A DNA stretch of 64,000 nucleotides from contig JAQFVV010006449.1 of the NCBI GenBank assembly GCA_028023455.1, positions 124,001-188,000 of the forward strand, given 5' to 3'. Origin of the DNA: Epiperipatus broadwayi (Eukaryota > Onychophora > Udeonychophora > Euonychophora > Peripatidae). Below, piece by piece: positions 23,409 through 37,231 of this stretch. A model generated the notes under the pieces. That model worked only from the letters and a program-made list of their open reading frames with translations, had not been told where the DNA came from and did no database searches. The first letter of the stretch is position 1. Each line of letters starts with the position of its first letter. Position numbers and translations under genes: made by a program.

Positions 23409-25852
23409 GGTCGCTGACTACATCTCTATATGCATTGAGCATGACATGTGTTTTCTAACATCGAACAGCAATTAAGAAATATTCAAAGGCATCCAAAATA
23501 TACATTACTATAATCATACCTTTGAAAGGTTCGTTTACTGCAACCTTTGCACACCACCTTAAGAAAGAGATTGCTCCCCTCCCCAAAGGATATGATCATG
23601 TAATCAATAAAGAGTTATAATCTCTTTTATATTTTCTTTTTTTTATATATAAAATCAACAGAAAATTGAATGCCTAATGAATGATTCCCGATCCTGGTAA
23701 GTTTGATTGCTGACTAGCTCAAACAACTCATGATCTCGGGATGGTGGTTTGTTGCTTCGTTAACAGAAAAGGTCAAACAATAATACCATTATCAAATACA
23801 CAGCACAACACCATAATTTTAAATTGGATGTTAAATTTATTAAGCCCTCTATGATTATATAAATATTTACAGAATAAAGAAGAGAATACACACACATAAA
23901 GAATATTAATTAACATTCAAGCATATAAATAAATTTTAAATAGTTTCATAAATGGGAAAGTAATGGTCTGAAATTCTCCCCTGCTTACAATTTAAACCCA
24001 AAACTTGGAATAAATTACTTATATGAAAACAATGTGTATTGACCATAGTATGCATGTGTTTCATAATAAAAAAAAATTACTCTCATCCTTCCACTTGTGG
24101 TGATCTATACCTTTGTTTAAGTTAAAATAATGATTTAGCCATGAGTTAATGATATTTGAATCTTAAACATTTCATAATATGAGTTTGGCATGTGGTGGAC
24201 AGTAATAATTATTTGGAACACTTTCTAACTCACTTTTATTACTTATGAAAACAATCCTTCACATAGTGGATGGAATTAATTTACTATTATTACAAGGCGA
24301 AACTCATACATCCAATGACCAAACCACCCAATTATTTCTATTTAACTATTTTGAAATATTTCCGATACTACAATGAAGTATGTGTACCTTTATGTTAAAA
24401 TTACAAAAGAAATATTTATAACTGAATTACACAATTCATTGGTTCATTTAATAATAGCAATTTTAGTAAAATAACGATTTACTAATAATAAGACACAAAA
24501 ATAGATATAAAAACAAAAATAATACGTCCCAAAGGCTTCGTTCTTCTCCGGGCTAGGATTTTGAGGGCAATATATATCTGCTGTGCAGGTGATTACTTAA
24601 CAGGGCTTCAATGGAGGTGGGCAAATTGTCCATAGCAGCTACACTTTAAGAAATAGAAAGTCGCATCACTGGATGGCTATATAGGTCTTCGAGTGGTGCA
24701 AATGTACTGAACTTGGTTTCCTACTCCATGTTCATTGTTGTGTCACTAATAAATCTTGATTCCATTTCGTATTGCTTTCTTTCTTCTTTATTTAATTGGG
24801 CAGTATTCTTTCTCCATTCAGTTAATACCTTTTAAAATACGTTCAGCTATTAATGACTCTTCCACTTGTTCAGCATTCCGAAAAAAATATTTCTTTTTAC
24901 ACTCATAATTCAGCTCTTCCATCAGCGCACTCTGAAAACTATACTGTTAACTCAAAAAGAATGGATAAGAGTGCCCGTGAGTATGAACGAATATAACATC
25001 TCCCCCCCGCATTACAGGGTGTATTCTCTCATCCCTTCCACAAGTTATTGCTTTTACATTTCTGTTTTTAATAAAATTATTAATCCCTGTTTTTAATTAC
25101 TTAAGTCCAAACAATGGATTTAATTTTAGCTATCTCTTTGGAAAAAAAATTTGTCTTATGATAACTTTATCTTTTAATTAATTTCAGAATTTCACAGACC
25201 ATTTAAATTCCAATCCCTTGCTTTCTTTAGACAATAAAATAAAATCACATTTATTTAATTAAATAATTTTGTGTAGGTGTCAAGAATAATCACTGATACA
25301 ATTTCTACATTTTTTCCCCAAAACATTATACAATAACAGAAAGAGGTCATTGGCTTGCCTGCGGTCATGAACATTAAGTTCTAAAAAAAAATTATAAAAC
25401 TTAAACTGTATACTTGTTGTGACATAAAAATTGTTTTTAAGTTTTCCAAAAAGAATATTCAACAAGTAACAGAAAAAAAATACAACATTTGAGAATCTAA
25501 AATAAAATCAAAAATCAAAATAAAACATGTTTACTGTTGTTTGAAAATACATTTCAGTTTCGCACAATAATATCTTTAACCCCCTACCTTATTTATACAT
25601 ATCATAAATAAATAAAAATATATAGCATTTATTAACAGCAAAATACATATTTACATGTGGTGTCCGCATTTGTTTTATTTATAAGTGTATTATCACCATT
25701 CATCCTATTTATTTACAATATATTGTGAGTGTAAGCAACAGAGAAAATATACCTCCACAGACCACTCCTTTTATTATAATATTTACATTTGTTTGGGCTG
25801 CAACTATGCTTGCAGCCATCTTTGTGGCAGTCATTTAAGACTGACTGTCACA
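23408..25852 (-). repeat. 3' LTR of E2
   Basis: 2445 bases, matching 27828-30460 throughout. Adjacent polypurine tract on the right side. Contains the short ATG frame at 24553-24633. Confidence 0.85.
24553..24633 (-). CDS. Short LTR reading frame, 26 codons then TAG (E2 3' LTR)
   Basis: Begins MDNLPTSIEALLSNH and ends SKS-TAG, followed in the same frame by PGEERSLW before a GTATT. The 5' LTR carries the same frame with only a few changes and the same TAG. Its position in the LTR parallels the short frames of E3 and E4. Coding status is unproven. Confidence 0.22.
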   Translation of the reverse strand: MDNLPTSIEALLSNHLHSRYILPSKS

Positions 25853-25872
25853 ATACCCCCTTCCTTAATGAG
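25853..25872 (-). other. Polypurine tract of E2
   Basis: Minus strand AAGGAAGGGGGTAT directly before TGTGACAG. This is the expected primer for plus-strand DNA synthesis and it fixes the element's orientation. Confidence 0.75.
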
Positions 25873-25929
25873 ACTTCTAAATGGGTTAACCATTTAAAGT
25901 CTATATTAAATTGCTTTTACCTATATATA

Positions 25930-26129
25930 ATATTATTGATGAATATACTAGTTTATTACAAATTTAAAATAAATATTATTTTGACTATATACGATTGTGT
26001 TATTAATAATGAAAATAAAAATCTTAAGGGATAAACTAATTTATATCTAATACTAATGAATATACTTGTTTATTACATATGTAACCAAAAAATATTAGTT
26101 TATACATAACTATATATATATATAAATAA

Positions 26130-26209
<80 letters not shown>

Positions 26210-26245
26210 TTGTGTCATTAATAATGAAAATCAAAATCTTAAAGA
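25930..26245 (+). repeat. Tandem duplication with internal (AT)n expansion
   Basis: A block containing GAATATACTAGTTTATTACA and later GTTATTAATAATGAAAAT...AATCTTAA occurs at 25930-26035. It occurs again at 26040-26245 with a (TA)n array of about 95 bases (26111-26208) inserted between its halves. Confidence 0.65.
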
Positions 26246-26296
26246 ATATATACATACAAAAATACAAATCTATTAATCGTAATGTCCAATGATTGT

Positions 26297-27346
26297 CTAC
26301 ATTGATATCCTAATTTTTATTCGGTCCTGGTCTAGCTGATGAAGATCTGTATCCATTTCCCATTCCATATTTATGTCCATTATTGTCACCGTTGCTGTCT
26401 GTATGCTTATCATATGTTTTGGGATTTCAACTCCTATGCCTAGCCTTTCTATGCCAATGTGCTTGTCTTTGACCCCCTCATTCCATTTTATGGGGTTTAG
26501 CCAATGTTTTCTCAAGACTTATCCACTGGTTTATTTTGTTGACTCGTATCAGCTGCATTTAGTATCTCTGCTACTTGTTCTATCAAAGTACTTTTCTACA
26601 CTGGTAAGGCATTCTACTGGAGCCTCACCTGTCTGCCCTTTAAACACTCTTATGTTTATAAATTTGTTAATGTTAGTAACATTCATATAATCTTTATATC
26701 TCTGTACTAATTTTTCTTCTTCCCTATCTATATTGTTTTTAACCATTTTGTCTCTTTTCACTCTATTTATGTCAACACTGCTTACTTCACTCTCTATCTC
26801 ACATATTTTTATCGCTGTCTGTCTTTTTTACATTCTAGCTTCCTGTTCATACTTGTTGCAGCTAACAGTTAGCATTATAACATGCTGTTCTATCTGTTGG
26901 ACCATGTTTTCCATTTTTGCTACTTTAGTATCATTTCCTACCAGCTTCTTCTCTATTTCATACATTTTGCTATTGCAGCTATTTTCTATCTCACTTCTTT
27001 TTTCATCAATTCTTTCATGCATGCCCTCAAACTCTAGTCCTGTTGCATGTTGTCTATTTTCTATAGCTTCTGTATGTTTACTATTATCTAGCTCAAGGTT
27101 ATCATATTTTATTTATACATTAGAGATTTTTATTTTTAATTCCTGTAATGTTTCATCTTTAACATTGTCTAGTCTTTGGGAATATCCTCCATCCCTTTCT
27201 CCATTTTTTTTTAAATCTTTTATTTGCCGTGGTACCTTGGCTATATCTTCTCTCAGTTCTTTCATAAAGTCTATCATTATATTCATTAACTTTTTTTTCT
27301 CCATTTCGGGTTCTATTCTATCTTGACTATAAAAATTTAATTTCAT
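26297..27346 (-). pseudogene. Broken gag of E2
   Basis: On the minus strand: a coiled-coil-like part from 27346 (MKELREDIAKVPRQIKDLKK), a second coil (KMYEIEKKLVGNDTKVAKME) near 27000-26830, then a capsid-like part (INIRVFKGQTGEAPVECL, SVEKYFD) at 26761-26549, and a His/Asp-rich tail to 26297. Block order equals that of the E1 gag: coil, F.G..G......SSLEKYF, capsid remainder. Frames are separated by stops. No zinc knuckle, protease or polymerase is visible. Gag assignment is by block resemblance. Confidence 0.5.
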
Positions 27347-27377
27347 TTTTATATTTCACTATCACTATATCTCTATG

Positions 27378-27565
27378 CTAACAAAGTATTCTGTTTATTT
27401 ATAACAAAGTATTTGTTTATTTACCTTTTTGCTATTAAATCGCAATGGTAACAAACTATTCTATTTATTTCTTACAAAGTATTCTACTTATTTCTAACAA
27501 AGTATTCTGTTTATTTCTTTGTTATTAAAACACAATGCTACCAAAGTATTCTGTTTATTTGTTTC
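27378..27565 (+). repeat. Diverged minisatellite, unit about 22 bp, about six copies
   Basis: Repeated ACAAAGTATTCTGTTTATTT-like units with spacers, just upstream of gag in E2 (minus-strand leader). Confidence 0.7.
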
Positions 27566-28585
27566 TTTTTTATTAAATCTTGGTACATTCGCACTTAGCT
27601 CACCCTAATTAGTTTGCCATCTATATATCTAGTATATATTAATTTATTTATTACTTTCTTTTTTTTTATTCTCAATTGTAGCTTGCTATCTGCCCACACT
27701 TCTCCTATTAAAAAAATATTTTTTTTATTTCATTTATTATTTATATAACACGGATGTGACCTCCACTATTAACTTATGTGCATACGAATTGCATTGTGCT
27801 CAATAACATGTTGGTTGCCTTTTTTACTGTAACTGTCTCTGCCTGCATCTCTATACGCATTGAGCATGACATGTGTTTTCTAACATCGAGCAGCAATTAA
27901 AAAATATTCAAAGGCATCCAAAGTATACATTACTATAATCATACCTTTGAAAGGTTCATTTACTGCAACCTTTGTGTGCCACCTTAAGAAAGAGATTGCT
28001 CCCCTCCCCAAAGGATATGATCATGTAATCAATAAAGAGTTATAATCTCTTTTATATTTTCTTTTTTTATATATAAAAAAATCAACAGAAAAGTGAATGC
28101 CTAATGAATGATTCCCGATCCCGGTAAGTTTAATCCCTGACTAGCTCAATCAACTCATGATCTTGGGATGGTCATTTGTTGCTTCGTTAACAGACAAGGT
28201 CAAACAATAATACCATTATCAAATACACAGCACAATGCCATACTTTTAAATTAGATGTTAAATTTATTAAGCCCTCTATGATTATATAAATATTTACAGG
28301 ATAAAGAAGAGAATGCACACACACATAAACAATATTAATTAAAATTCAAGTGTATAAATAAATTTTAAATAGTTTCATAAATGGGAAAGGAATGGTCTGA
28401 AATTCTCCCCTGCTTACACTTTAAACCCAAAACTTGGAATAAATTACTTATATAAAAACAATGTGTATTGGCCATGGTACACACATGTTTCATAATGGAA
28501 AAAAAAAAGACCCTCACCCTTCCACTTGTCTTGATCTATCCCTTTGTTTAAGTTAAAATAATGATTTAGCCACAAATTAATGATA

Positions 28586-28900
28586 TTTGAATCATAAACT
28601 TTCCATAATATGAGTCCTGCATGTGACAGACAATAATAATTATTTGGAACACTTTCTAATACACTTTAATTCCTTATGGAAAGAATCCTGCACATAGCGG
28701 ATGGAATAAATTTATTAGGGGAAAAAACTCATGCTCCACTACAATTTGAATCTTAAAAGTTCCATAATAGGAGTCCTGCATGTATCGGACAATAATAATT
28801 ATTTGGAACACTTTTTAACACACTTTTATTCATTATGGAAACAATCCTGCATGTAGCGGATGGAATAAATTTACTATTATTACAAGTTGAAACACATACA
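28586..28900 (-). repeat. 159-bp tandem duplication inside E2 5' LTR
   Basis: 28586-28744 and 28745-28900 repeat the block beginning TTTGAATC.TAAA; the 3' LTR has it once (about 24147-24290). Each unit itself holds two related sub-blocks (TCCTGCAT...CGGA). Confidence 0.85.
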
Positions 28901-29142
28901 TCCAATGACCAAACCACCCAATTATTTCTATTTAACTATTTTGAAATATTTCCGATACTACAATGAATTACACGCACCTTTATGTTAAAATTACAAAAGA
29001 AATATTTATAACTGAATTACGCAATTCATTGATTCATATACTAATAGCAATATTAGTAAAATAAAGATTTACTAGTAATAAGACGCAAAAATAGATATAA
29101 AAACATAAATAATACTTCCCGAAGGCTTCATTCTTCTCCGGG

Positions 29143-29223
29143 CTAGGATTTTGAGGACAATATATATCTACTGTGCAGGTGATTACTTAACAGGGCTTCA
29201 ATGGATGTTGGCAAATTGTCCAT
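29143..29223 (-). CDS. Short LTR reading frame, 26 codons then TAG (E2 5' LTR)
   Basis: Same frame as 24553-24633 (MDNLPTSIEALLSNH...SSKS-TAG). This is the copy that would be in a transcript leader. Coding status is unproven. Confidence 0.22.
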   Translation of the reverse strand: MDNLPTSIEALLSNHLHSRYILSSKS

Positions 29224-30457
29224 AGCAGCTACACTTTAAGAAATAGAAAGTCACATCACTGGATGGCTATGTAGGTCTTCGAGCGGTGCGAATGTACCGA
29301 ACTTGGTTTCCTACTCCATGTTCATTGTTGTGTCACTAATAAATCTTGATTCCATTCCGTATTGCTTTCTTTCTTCTTTATTTAATTGGGCAGTATTCTT
29401 TCTCCATTCAGTTAATACCTTTTAAAATACATTCAGCTATTAATGACTCTTCCACTTGTTCAGCATTCTGAAAAAAATATTTTTTTTTACCCTCATAATT
29501 CTGCTTTTCCTTCAGCACAAAGTGAACAGATAAAAGTGTCCATGAGTATGAACGAATATAACCCAGCTAACTCTAAATTTCACCTGACCAGCCTTTATAC
29601 ACCCCCCCCCCATTACAGGGTGTATTTTCTCACCCCCTCCACAAGTTATTGCTTTTACATTTCTGTTTTTAATTAAATTATTAATCCCTGTTTTTAGTTA
29701 ATTAAATCCAAACAATGGATTTAATTTTAGCTATCTCCTTGGAAAAAAAAATTGTCTTACGATAACTTTATCTTTTAATTAATTTCAGAATTTCATAGAC
29801 CATTTAAATTCCAATCCCTTGCTTTCTTTAAACAATGAAATAAAATCACATTTATTTAATTAAATAATTTTGTGTAGGTGTCAAGCCAAATGACCACTGA
29901 TACAATTTCTACATTTTTTTCCCAAAAACATTATACAATAAAAGAAAGAGGTCATTGGCTTGCCTGTGGTCATGAACAATTAAGTTCTAAAAAAACATTA
30001 TAAAACTTAAACTGTGTACTTGTTGTCACATAAACATTGTTTTTATGTTTTCCAAAAAGAATATTCAACAAGCAACAGAAAAAAAATACAACATTTGATA
30101 ATCTAAAATAAAATCAAAAATCAAAATAAAACATGTTTACTGTTGGGTTATTTGCAAATACATTTCAGTTTCCCATAATAATTTTTTTAATCCCCTACCA
30201 TATTTATTCATATCATAAATAAATAAAAACATATATCATTTATTAACAGCAAAATACATAATTACATGTGGTGTCCACATTGGTTTATTTATAAGCGTAT
30301 TATCATTATTCATCCTATTTATTTACAATATATTGTGTGTGTAAGCAACAGAGAAAATATACCCGCACAGACCATTCCTTTTATTATAATATATACATTT
30401 GTTTGGTTTGCAACTATGCTTGCAGCCATCTTTGTGGCAGTCATTTAAGACTGACAG

Positions 30458-30460
<3 letters not shown>

Positions 30461-30547
<87 letters not shown>
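30461..30547 (+). repeat. (AT)n microsatellite at right border of E2
   Basis: About 42 units directly against the start of the E2 5' LTR. Confidence 0.95.
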
Positions 30548-30549
<2 letters not shown>

Positions 30550-31909
30550 AGAAATTACTAACAAAATATTAATGTTATAAATATTTTTATTATAAGTAGT
30601 TTGTAAAACTGTTCTTTTTACAAAATAAAAAATGCAACCATTAATTGTCCAAAAATAAGTAAAGGATTTGAAACATAATATTGTTTTAATCTGGGGAAGG
30701 AATTAGGATTAATAGATTTTACTTTTGTTATAAACATTTTTGTCAAATCTATTCATATTTTTGGAATTTTATCTAATGTTTGCATCTTCATAAACAATGG
30801 ACAAAGAAATGTAAGATTTTGTTAGATCAGAGATTAAAGTATCAGCTAGAAATAAGAAATTAAAAGCATTCCTCAAATATCTGAGAGTGAATATAAATTA
30901 GGCTGATTTTAAAACACCCAGGATTAGCTACTCTTGAGAGAACTTTCTGTTAATGATTGAGTAGAAAGCCCTTCACCTTTCTGAACATTGTGGGTCATGT
31001 GACATTGCCATATCATCAGCTTCCCATAGAATGAAGTAAATGCTGGACCTGAGAACTTTGTAATGGTGATCAGAAGCTTGCAACCACCTAAAAAATCACA
31101 TGGATCCTTAAAGATTTTTTTAAATGAGTCTTAAAATTTGGTAAGGTAATGATTTTCATGCCACATAAAAAGAAATCTAGTCTAATTTATCTTAAATCTT
31201 GCTATCAAGATTTCTCCTAACATATTGTTAAATTTTATCTCTTTTAAATAATATGTAAAATGTAAATTGCTCTCAAATGATTTTTTTATTTAATCCTATC
31301 TTATCTGCTCTAACTTTCTTTAACTTTGGTGCAGTCACTTATTTGTATGTATTTATTACTTGATTTTATATGTCAATTTTATTTATTATTAATATGCCAA
31401 TCTCAAGCAATCTGATGAGTTGAATTACTAAAATCTTTTCTTTCTTCATTTAAGTAAACCTCCATCAATTATGGTTATAACATCCCCTTAAAACATTGCC
31501 ATATTGTTTTTACAAGTCAACATTTTGTTTATGTTTTGGTATAAAAAATTCTTATTTGTCCAACTCTGAATAGAATAAAGTATTTCTACCTTGGATAAAT
31601 CCAAAACTTAGGTTAATTAGCACTCTGAAACCTTATTTATTTTATAAATGTTATTTATTAAATTCTGAAAAAATAATTTATTAGTTGTTTTCTATAACTT
31701 CTTTTTTTATTTTTCATACTCTTCAAATATTTAAATATTTTAGTTATTATAAAATCCACAAAGGTGGGAGTGAATTATTTTGAAATAGCAGAAGGGGAAA
31801 TTTTAATGTTTCTTTTACTAAATAAAATCTTGCATATGTATATTGTAATAAAACCTTCCTTCTTTTTTCTCTTAAGATCTTATCTACTTATATTTTTCCA
31901 TATAGGCAT

Positions 31910-32036
<127 letters not shown>

Positions 32037-33476
32037 TTTGTGAGGCAAACATATTATTGTTTTATTTCTCAAATTAATGTTGCAGTTTCCTGACGTGTAT
32101 TTATGGACATCACTGGGATTCCAAGTGCCAATCTTATGTTAAATAAGACTTACATGAAGGGAGAGACTACTAATAAACAGCCATGGTCTTTAATAAAATG
32201 AGAGAGGTTTAACCTTCAGCAAGCTCAGGTTCAGAGCAGGTGGCATTATGGGCAAAAATAGATGTGAATGGGAACAAGCATTCTTGTCTTTTTTTAACAA
32301 TACAATAAAAAAAGAATAATTCAATAACATATTTCTACATATGGTTTCATTATCACAAATATTTATTAAGAGTTCTGCTAAACATTAAGTATCAGTATAC
32401 AAACATAAAAACAATAATTTAATTTTAACCAATTAACATATAAAACTAAAGTTCTGACATTTTGATTCATGATATACACATATATGAACACACTTTCAAA
32501 TACATTTATTATTTACAAATGGTTTAAACAATAACTCAATATGCAAAGTTTATATTATCTGCATGTCCCCAGAAAGTTTGTGGAATAATATGTTATACTT
32601 CAAATCCGCACACAAAAACATATGATCCATCATGAGATTTTTCTTTCTTTTTCTATCTAGGGTTTCCATTTTTGAAAATCGTTACTTTATGGTTCCGATC
32701 TTAGTGGTTGCTTCAAATCCAGAGAGGCTTTCATTATTGAATGTAGCAGCATATGGAGTGTCACAGATTGTGTTTGAGCTTGATATGTTAGGCTTTTACC
32801 CTAACTTTTCCATTTCTTTCACCATTAAAATTAACAAAATTATAAAATTAACTTTGCTGCACTAACGATCCCACTATGTTGATCATCATAGTATCCAGGA
32901 AAAATACAAAGTGCATTTTGAGTTCTTTTCTTTTATAGCCTCCTCTATTTGTTCTAGAAGTTTCACTCATTTTCCTCTTTGTCTCTGATTTCTGCCCAAC
33001 CGGATTTTGATCAAGGTATGAAGGCTTTTAGCACTTCTGGCCTTTCTTGTTTTAAATTCCATTTCTTCTAGCAATTTCTAATCTTTTAGAACATAATTGA
33101 AAGAAAACCTCATTTCCTCTCTCTAAAATAAATAAATCCATTCATACATACATCTATAACAAGCCTATACATACTATTTCGAAATGTCAGAGCGCTCCTC
33201 CCCTTTCAGAGCTATATACATATTTTGCATAACCACCACTGCCTAATATAATTAATCTATATACTTCAACTATCTATATATAATGACCATCACTTACCAT
33301 GCTTGTTGTGACCATGTTTGAACTCATTCTGTCACAATTTATTATAATGGCATAGCATATTATTTGTCTAAATTATGGCATTCAAACAAGGGTCATTTAT
33401 TTTAAAGCAGTAAATCCTATTTCATGTCATTAGTGAATTAATCTGGACTGCATTACTGACATTTAGATTAACTTTG

Positions 33477-33589
<113 letters not shown>

Positions 33590-36500
33590 TATATGCTTCT
33601 AATATGGGGGTTGCAACAGGATCAAACCCATAAATTTCTCTTTATGTCCTGACCCATGGATATTTAAACTTCCTGGGACTTACTCCATATAAAAAGGCCT
33701 TCAGCATTGGTGATTCCAGTATTCCTGGCACATGCTATGTTTTACCATTTTTCTCTAAGCACTGCCCAAAAAGGGGGTCTTAGATTTCATCTTTTGTCCT
33801 GAAGCACAATTTTTCCTGTTATTTCGTTGTCATTATGTCAGTACCACAACTTCTTCATATAATTATTTCTTTTGCTTATGACCTAATTTTAGTGCTGTAA
33901 TATGAAAATTGTGCTTTGCTCAAAATATATACGTAAATTCTAAATACTACTAATTTGATTAATTAATAATGTTATTTCAATCTTGTTATACAATCCCATC
34001 ATTGTAAGTTATTATTTCTGTATTTAAGAGTATATGCCTTCGGGGAAAATCAAGCATTCTATCTTTTAAATGTCTTCAATAAATAGTTTGTCATAAAATC
34101 CAATATATATATATATTCAAGTGAGTTTTATTTATTTTCAGAACATCAATGGTGTGAAAATAGTTTTTCTTATATATATATAATCTCATATAATTCCGAA
34201 AATAATGTGTTAGTCACCATGTTTCAGCATGGTAATCCAAAGCTTTACTAGGAATCTTATGTAAACCTTTTAATAAATGATTGGCATCTTAATACGTACA
34301 CACCAAAGATGCATATTAAATTATATATACTATTTAGGTAATCAAAGACCATATGAGAACCTTTAGCATGAATTTCAATATGTAATTATCTACTGTTTGG
34401 TAGACCGCTCATTCATGCACCATTAACACTTCAGATGATGCTTACAAGGCTTCTCATTGACGATTGATGTCACACTAATTCCATTATTTTTAATGCTAGG
34501 ATAGTCATTTTAGACTTTTTAGTTAGATTTTTAAAAGTTCTGTAAGATGGTGCCCTCTTTTGTATTATTTTACAAGTAAAAAATCAATAAGACAGCATTT
34601 AAAGCTAAACAAAGAAATAAGCTTGATGGTGATTGGCTCTCAGCCAGCTTTCAGCCACCAAAGACATTCTGATTGGCTGGAAAGAACAAAGAAACTGCCT
34701 GATCAAAGAAAATAAAGAAAAACGCTGAGATTTTCATTTTGAATATGATTTAAAGTATATTAAAAGTATATTTTCAGAAATTACAAATCATTTTCATATA
34801 GTATACTAAAAAAACAAAAATATTTTCGAAAAATATTGAAGATTTTAGTAAAAATATTTAAGATTTAGCAAAAAGAAATCTTTAATTTTATATAATGTGA
34901 AAATCATTTACATCACAAACTCTTTGTTTATATGTTCACTTTTATTTTGCTGAAATTGAATATTTTATAATAAATAAATAGCAATTTATTTTTGAAAGGA
35001 CTTACGTTTTTTTCATAACCTGACAAATCATTAACATACTTTTTATAAACAAATCTGAAGTGAATTTAATATTATAAGTGGATATATTTTAACAATTGGC
35101 TTTGTCTTCAGTTTGTGAGTTGGCCAATTAAAAGCTTTGATTTTTACCTCATACAACCAATAATAAAATTAGCAGTTTAATGGTTAAGGTATAGTATAAA
35201 ATTTTATTGTTATATTAAAATATTTTATTGTCTATCTTATTTGTGTCATTCAAGTAACTTTTTTTATTTACTTCCACACATATAACTATGTGTATGCCTA
35301 TTGTATTTAAGTTATAATGTAGTTAATAAGTCTCATTGTCTTCTCTGCTCTGCTAGTGGGCCGGATTTAGAATAAATTCTCATGTGCCATCATTATATGT
35401 TATTCATTAGGTGTTTGATCTTGGGCTTTGGTAATAGGTTCAAATCCAGGTTGGAATCCCTGAACTAAATCTGTGGCTTGACTGGGTTTGAAGTACATTT
35501 TTTGAGTTCCAGCTCATGTTATATTGAATAACATGTTTGACAGGTAGAAAATGCATGTACAAAAACAAGTTCTTGTCAAAACTATATATTAATACTTTTA
35601 TTAGAGATCTGATGACAATCTGACAGCAAAAAAATGCATAGTAACCTGAAATCCTTGGATGGACACAAAATCTGGCCGCTGAACTATAAGTCTACACTGC
35701 AGCATAAACACCCAAATGATCATATCAATATAGACCCTATAAGCTATACTCAACCAAAATAAAGCAAAAATCTTTGCAAAACCTTACTCCTTTAAACCTT
35801 GGGGGCTGGAAAATACAGAACTAGGCCTGCTCCTTTTTTTGGAGGCTGGTGTCATAGAAAGAAGATGTTAAATGGAGTATAATCTATATTTTCAAATACC
35901 ATATTTCAGAAACAATTCTGCTGTTATCAACACCAAACCATTAGAACATAGGAATATGAACATAATAAAACATATAGTATGTCCAAAAATATAATGGTGC
36001 TGAGCTAAGGCCAAGAGAACAAAGTAACAATCTAGAACATGATCATCTCATCACTGCATATGGTCATTAATCCTGGTGTTACTTCTGGAGCATCTTTGGG
36101 GAGATAAAAGAAAGGGCAGAGCAATCACTTGTTTGATATAACTATACAAACATATGGTTTGAATTCCAAGTATTACTTTTGGATCTCCTTTAGGAATAGG
36201 AGAAAAACAGATGGGTTAATCCCTTATTTAATAACTATATCAATACATAAGAAAAGGGTGGCATTAATTTGCTCAAAGTTTAATAATCATTATTTATGAT
36301 TTACCCATGATGGTCATTTATATCATCACTCAGAAAAGGATAATAAGTTCACCTGATGTAATACATCATGAAACTGCCACATATTCCAAAATATTATACA
36401 CTCATCATTATTAGCATTTAACATGACAACAGATAAATCTAATATTAATATTACTTACCACCAATATATAAAGACACTAGAAAAATAGAATATATAACTA

Positions 36501-37231
36501 TTTTGCATATAAAATTTATAAGTATCATTATCAATTTGAGAATGAATGATAACTATAGTTGGCATTAGCTAGTAATTAGTTAACTATTACACATAAAATA
36601 TACTATAATTAATGCATTTAAATTAATCAAAATTATATACTATCCATTTATTATTATTATTATTCAACAATTGTAGCTTTTATCCTAGAAAGAAAAGGAT
36701 TGAGAATAAACTATAATAGTTTCCTACCTGGGTTCATATTTTAAATAAGAACATTATTGATCATAAATAATATTATTTTATCATTTTTTATATTTGATCA
36801 AATTTATAGTTATCCCCAGTTGAATTTATTGACACAAAAACAGTCATTATATCTGTATTAATAAGTTATACAACAATACAAGACAAAACATATATTATTA
36901 TAATATTAATAAACATCACTACATAAGCTTCTTCGTCACATTCCTTCTTGTAACTAAGACAATGAAATCTTGATTGCAGTTCTTAAAAGAACCATCTACA
37001 GCATTATGTGATTAACGGATGTTCTTTCCCAAATGAAATATATTTTATATTTATTTATTAGCTTAAATTATAATTTTGGTTTGTTGCTGTAGAATCATAG
37101 TTTTCATCTGTTAGCTTCAACACTGTTATTCTGGGAATTAAGGAGAAAATGTACGTTGAAGACAAACATTGATTCTTATTTTCCTCATCACATACGAACT
37201 TTATACATTTTAAAGATTAATGGCATTATTT

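Larger units (their letters stand above)
23408..30460 (-). mobile_element. LTR retrotransposon E2 (minus strand, gag-only)
   Basis: 7.05 kb: 5' LTR 27828-30460, interior 25853-27827, 3' LTR 23408-25852. Orientation follows from the polypurine tract before 25852 and from the gag direction. LTRs begin TGTGACAGTCAGTC or TGACTGTCAGTC and end in CA. They differ by a few percent plus a 159-bp internal duplication. The interior is under 2 kb and holds gag remnants only. Both outer borders sit in (AT)n, so a target-site duplication cannot be told apart from the repeat. No clear PBS was found next to 27828. Confidence 0.8.
27828..30460 (-). repeat. 5' LTR of E2
   Basis: 2633 bases, longer than the 3' LTR mainly because of the duplicated block at 28586-28900. 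Carries the short frame at 29143-29223. Confidence 0.85.

Noticed and set aside
23408-30460. E2 direct repeats considered as a segmental duplication
   Set aside because: Polypurine tract at the inner border, TG...CA ends and gag between the copies fit an LTR element better.
32632-32865. Plus-strand 77-codon frame
   Set aside because: No recognisable motif; length is within chance for this composition.
35437-35447. Perfect B-box-like GGTTCAAATCC, considered as tRNA or SINE
   Set aside because: No A box or cloverleaf at the proper distance upstream and no target-site duplication seen.
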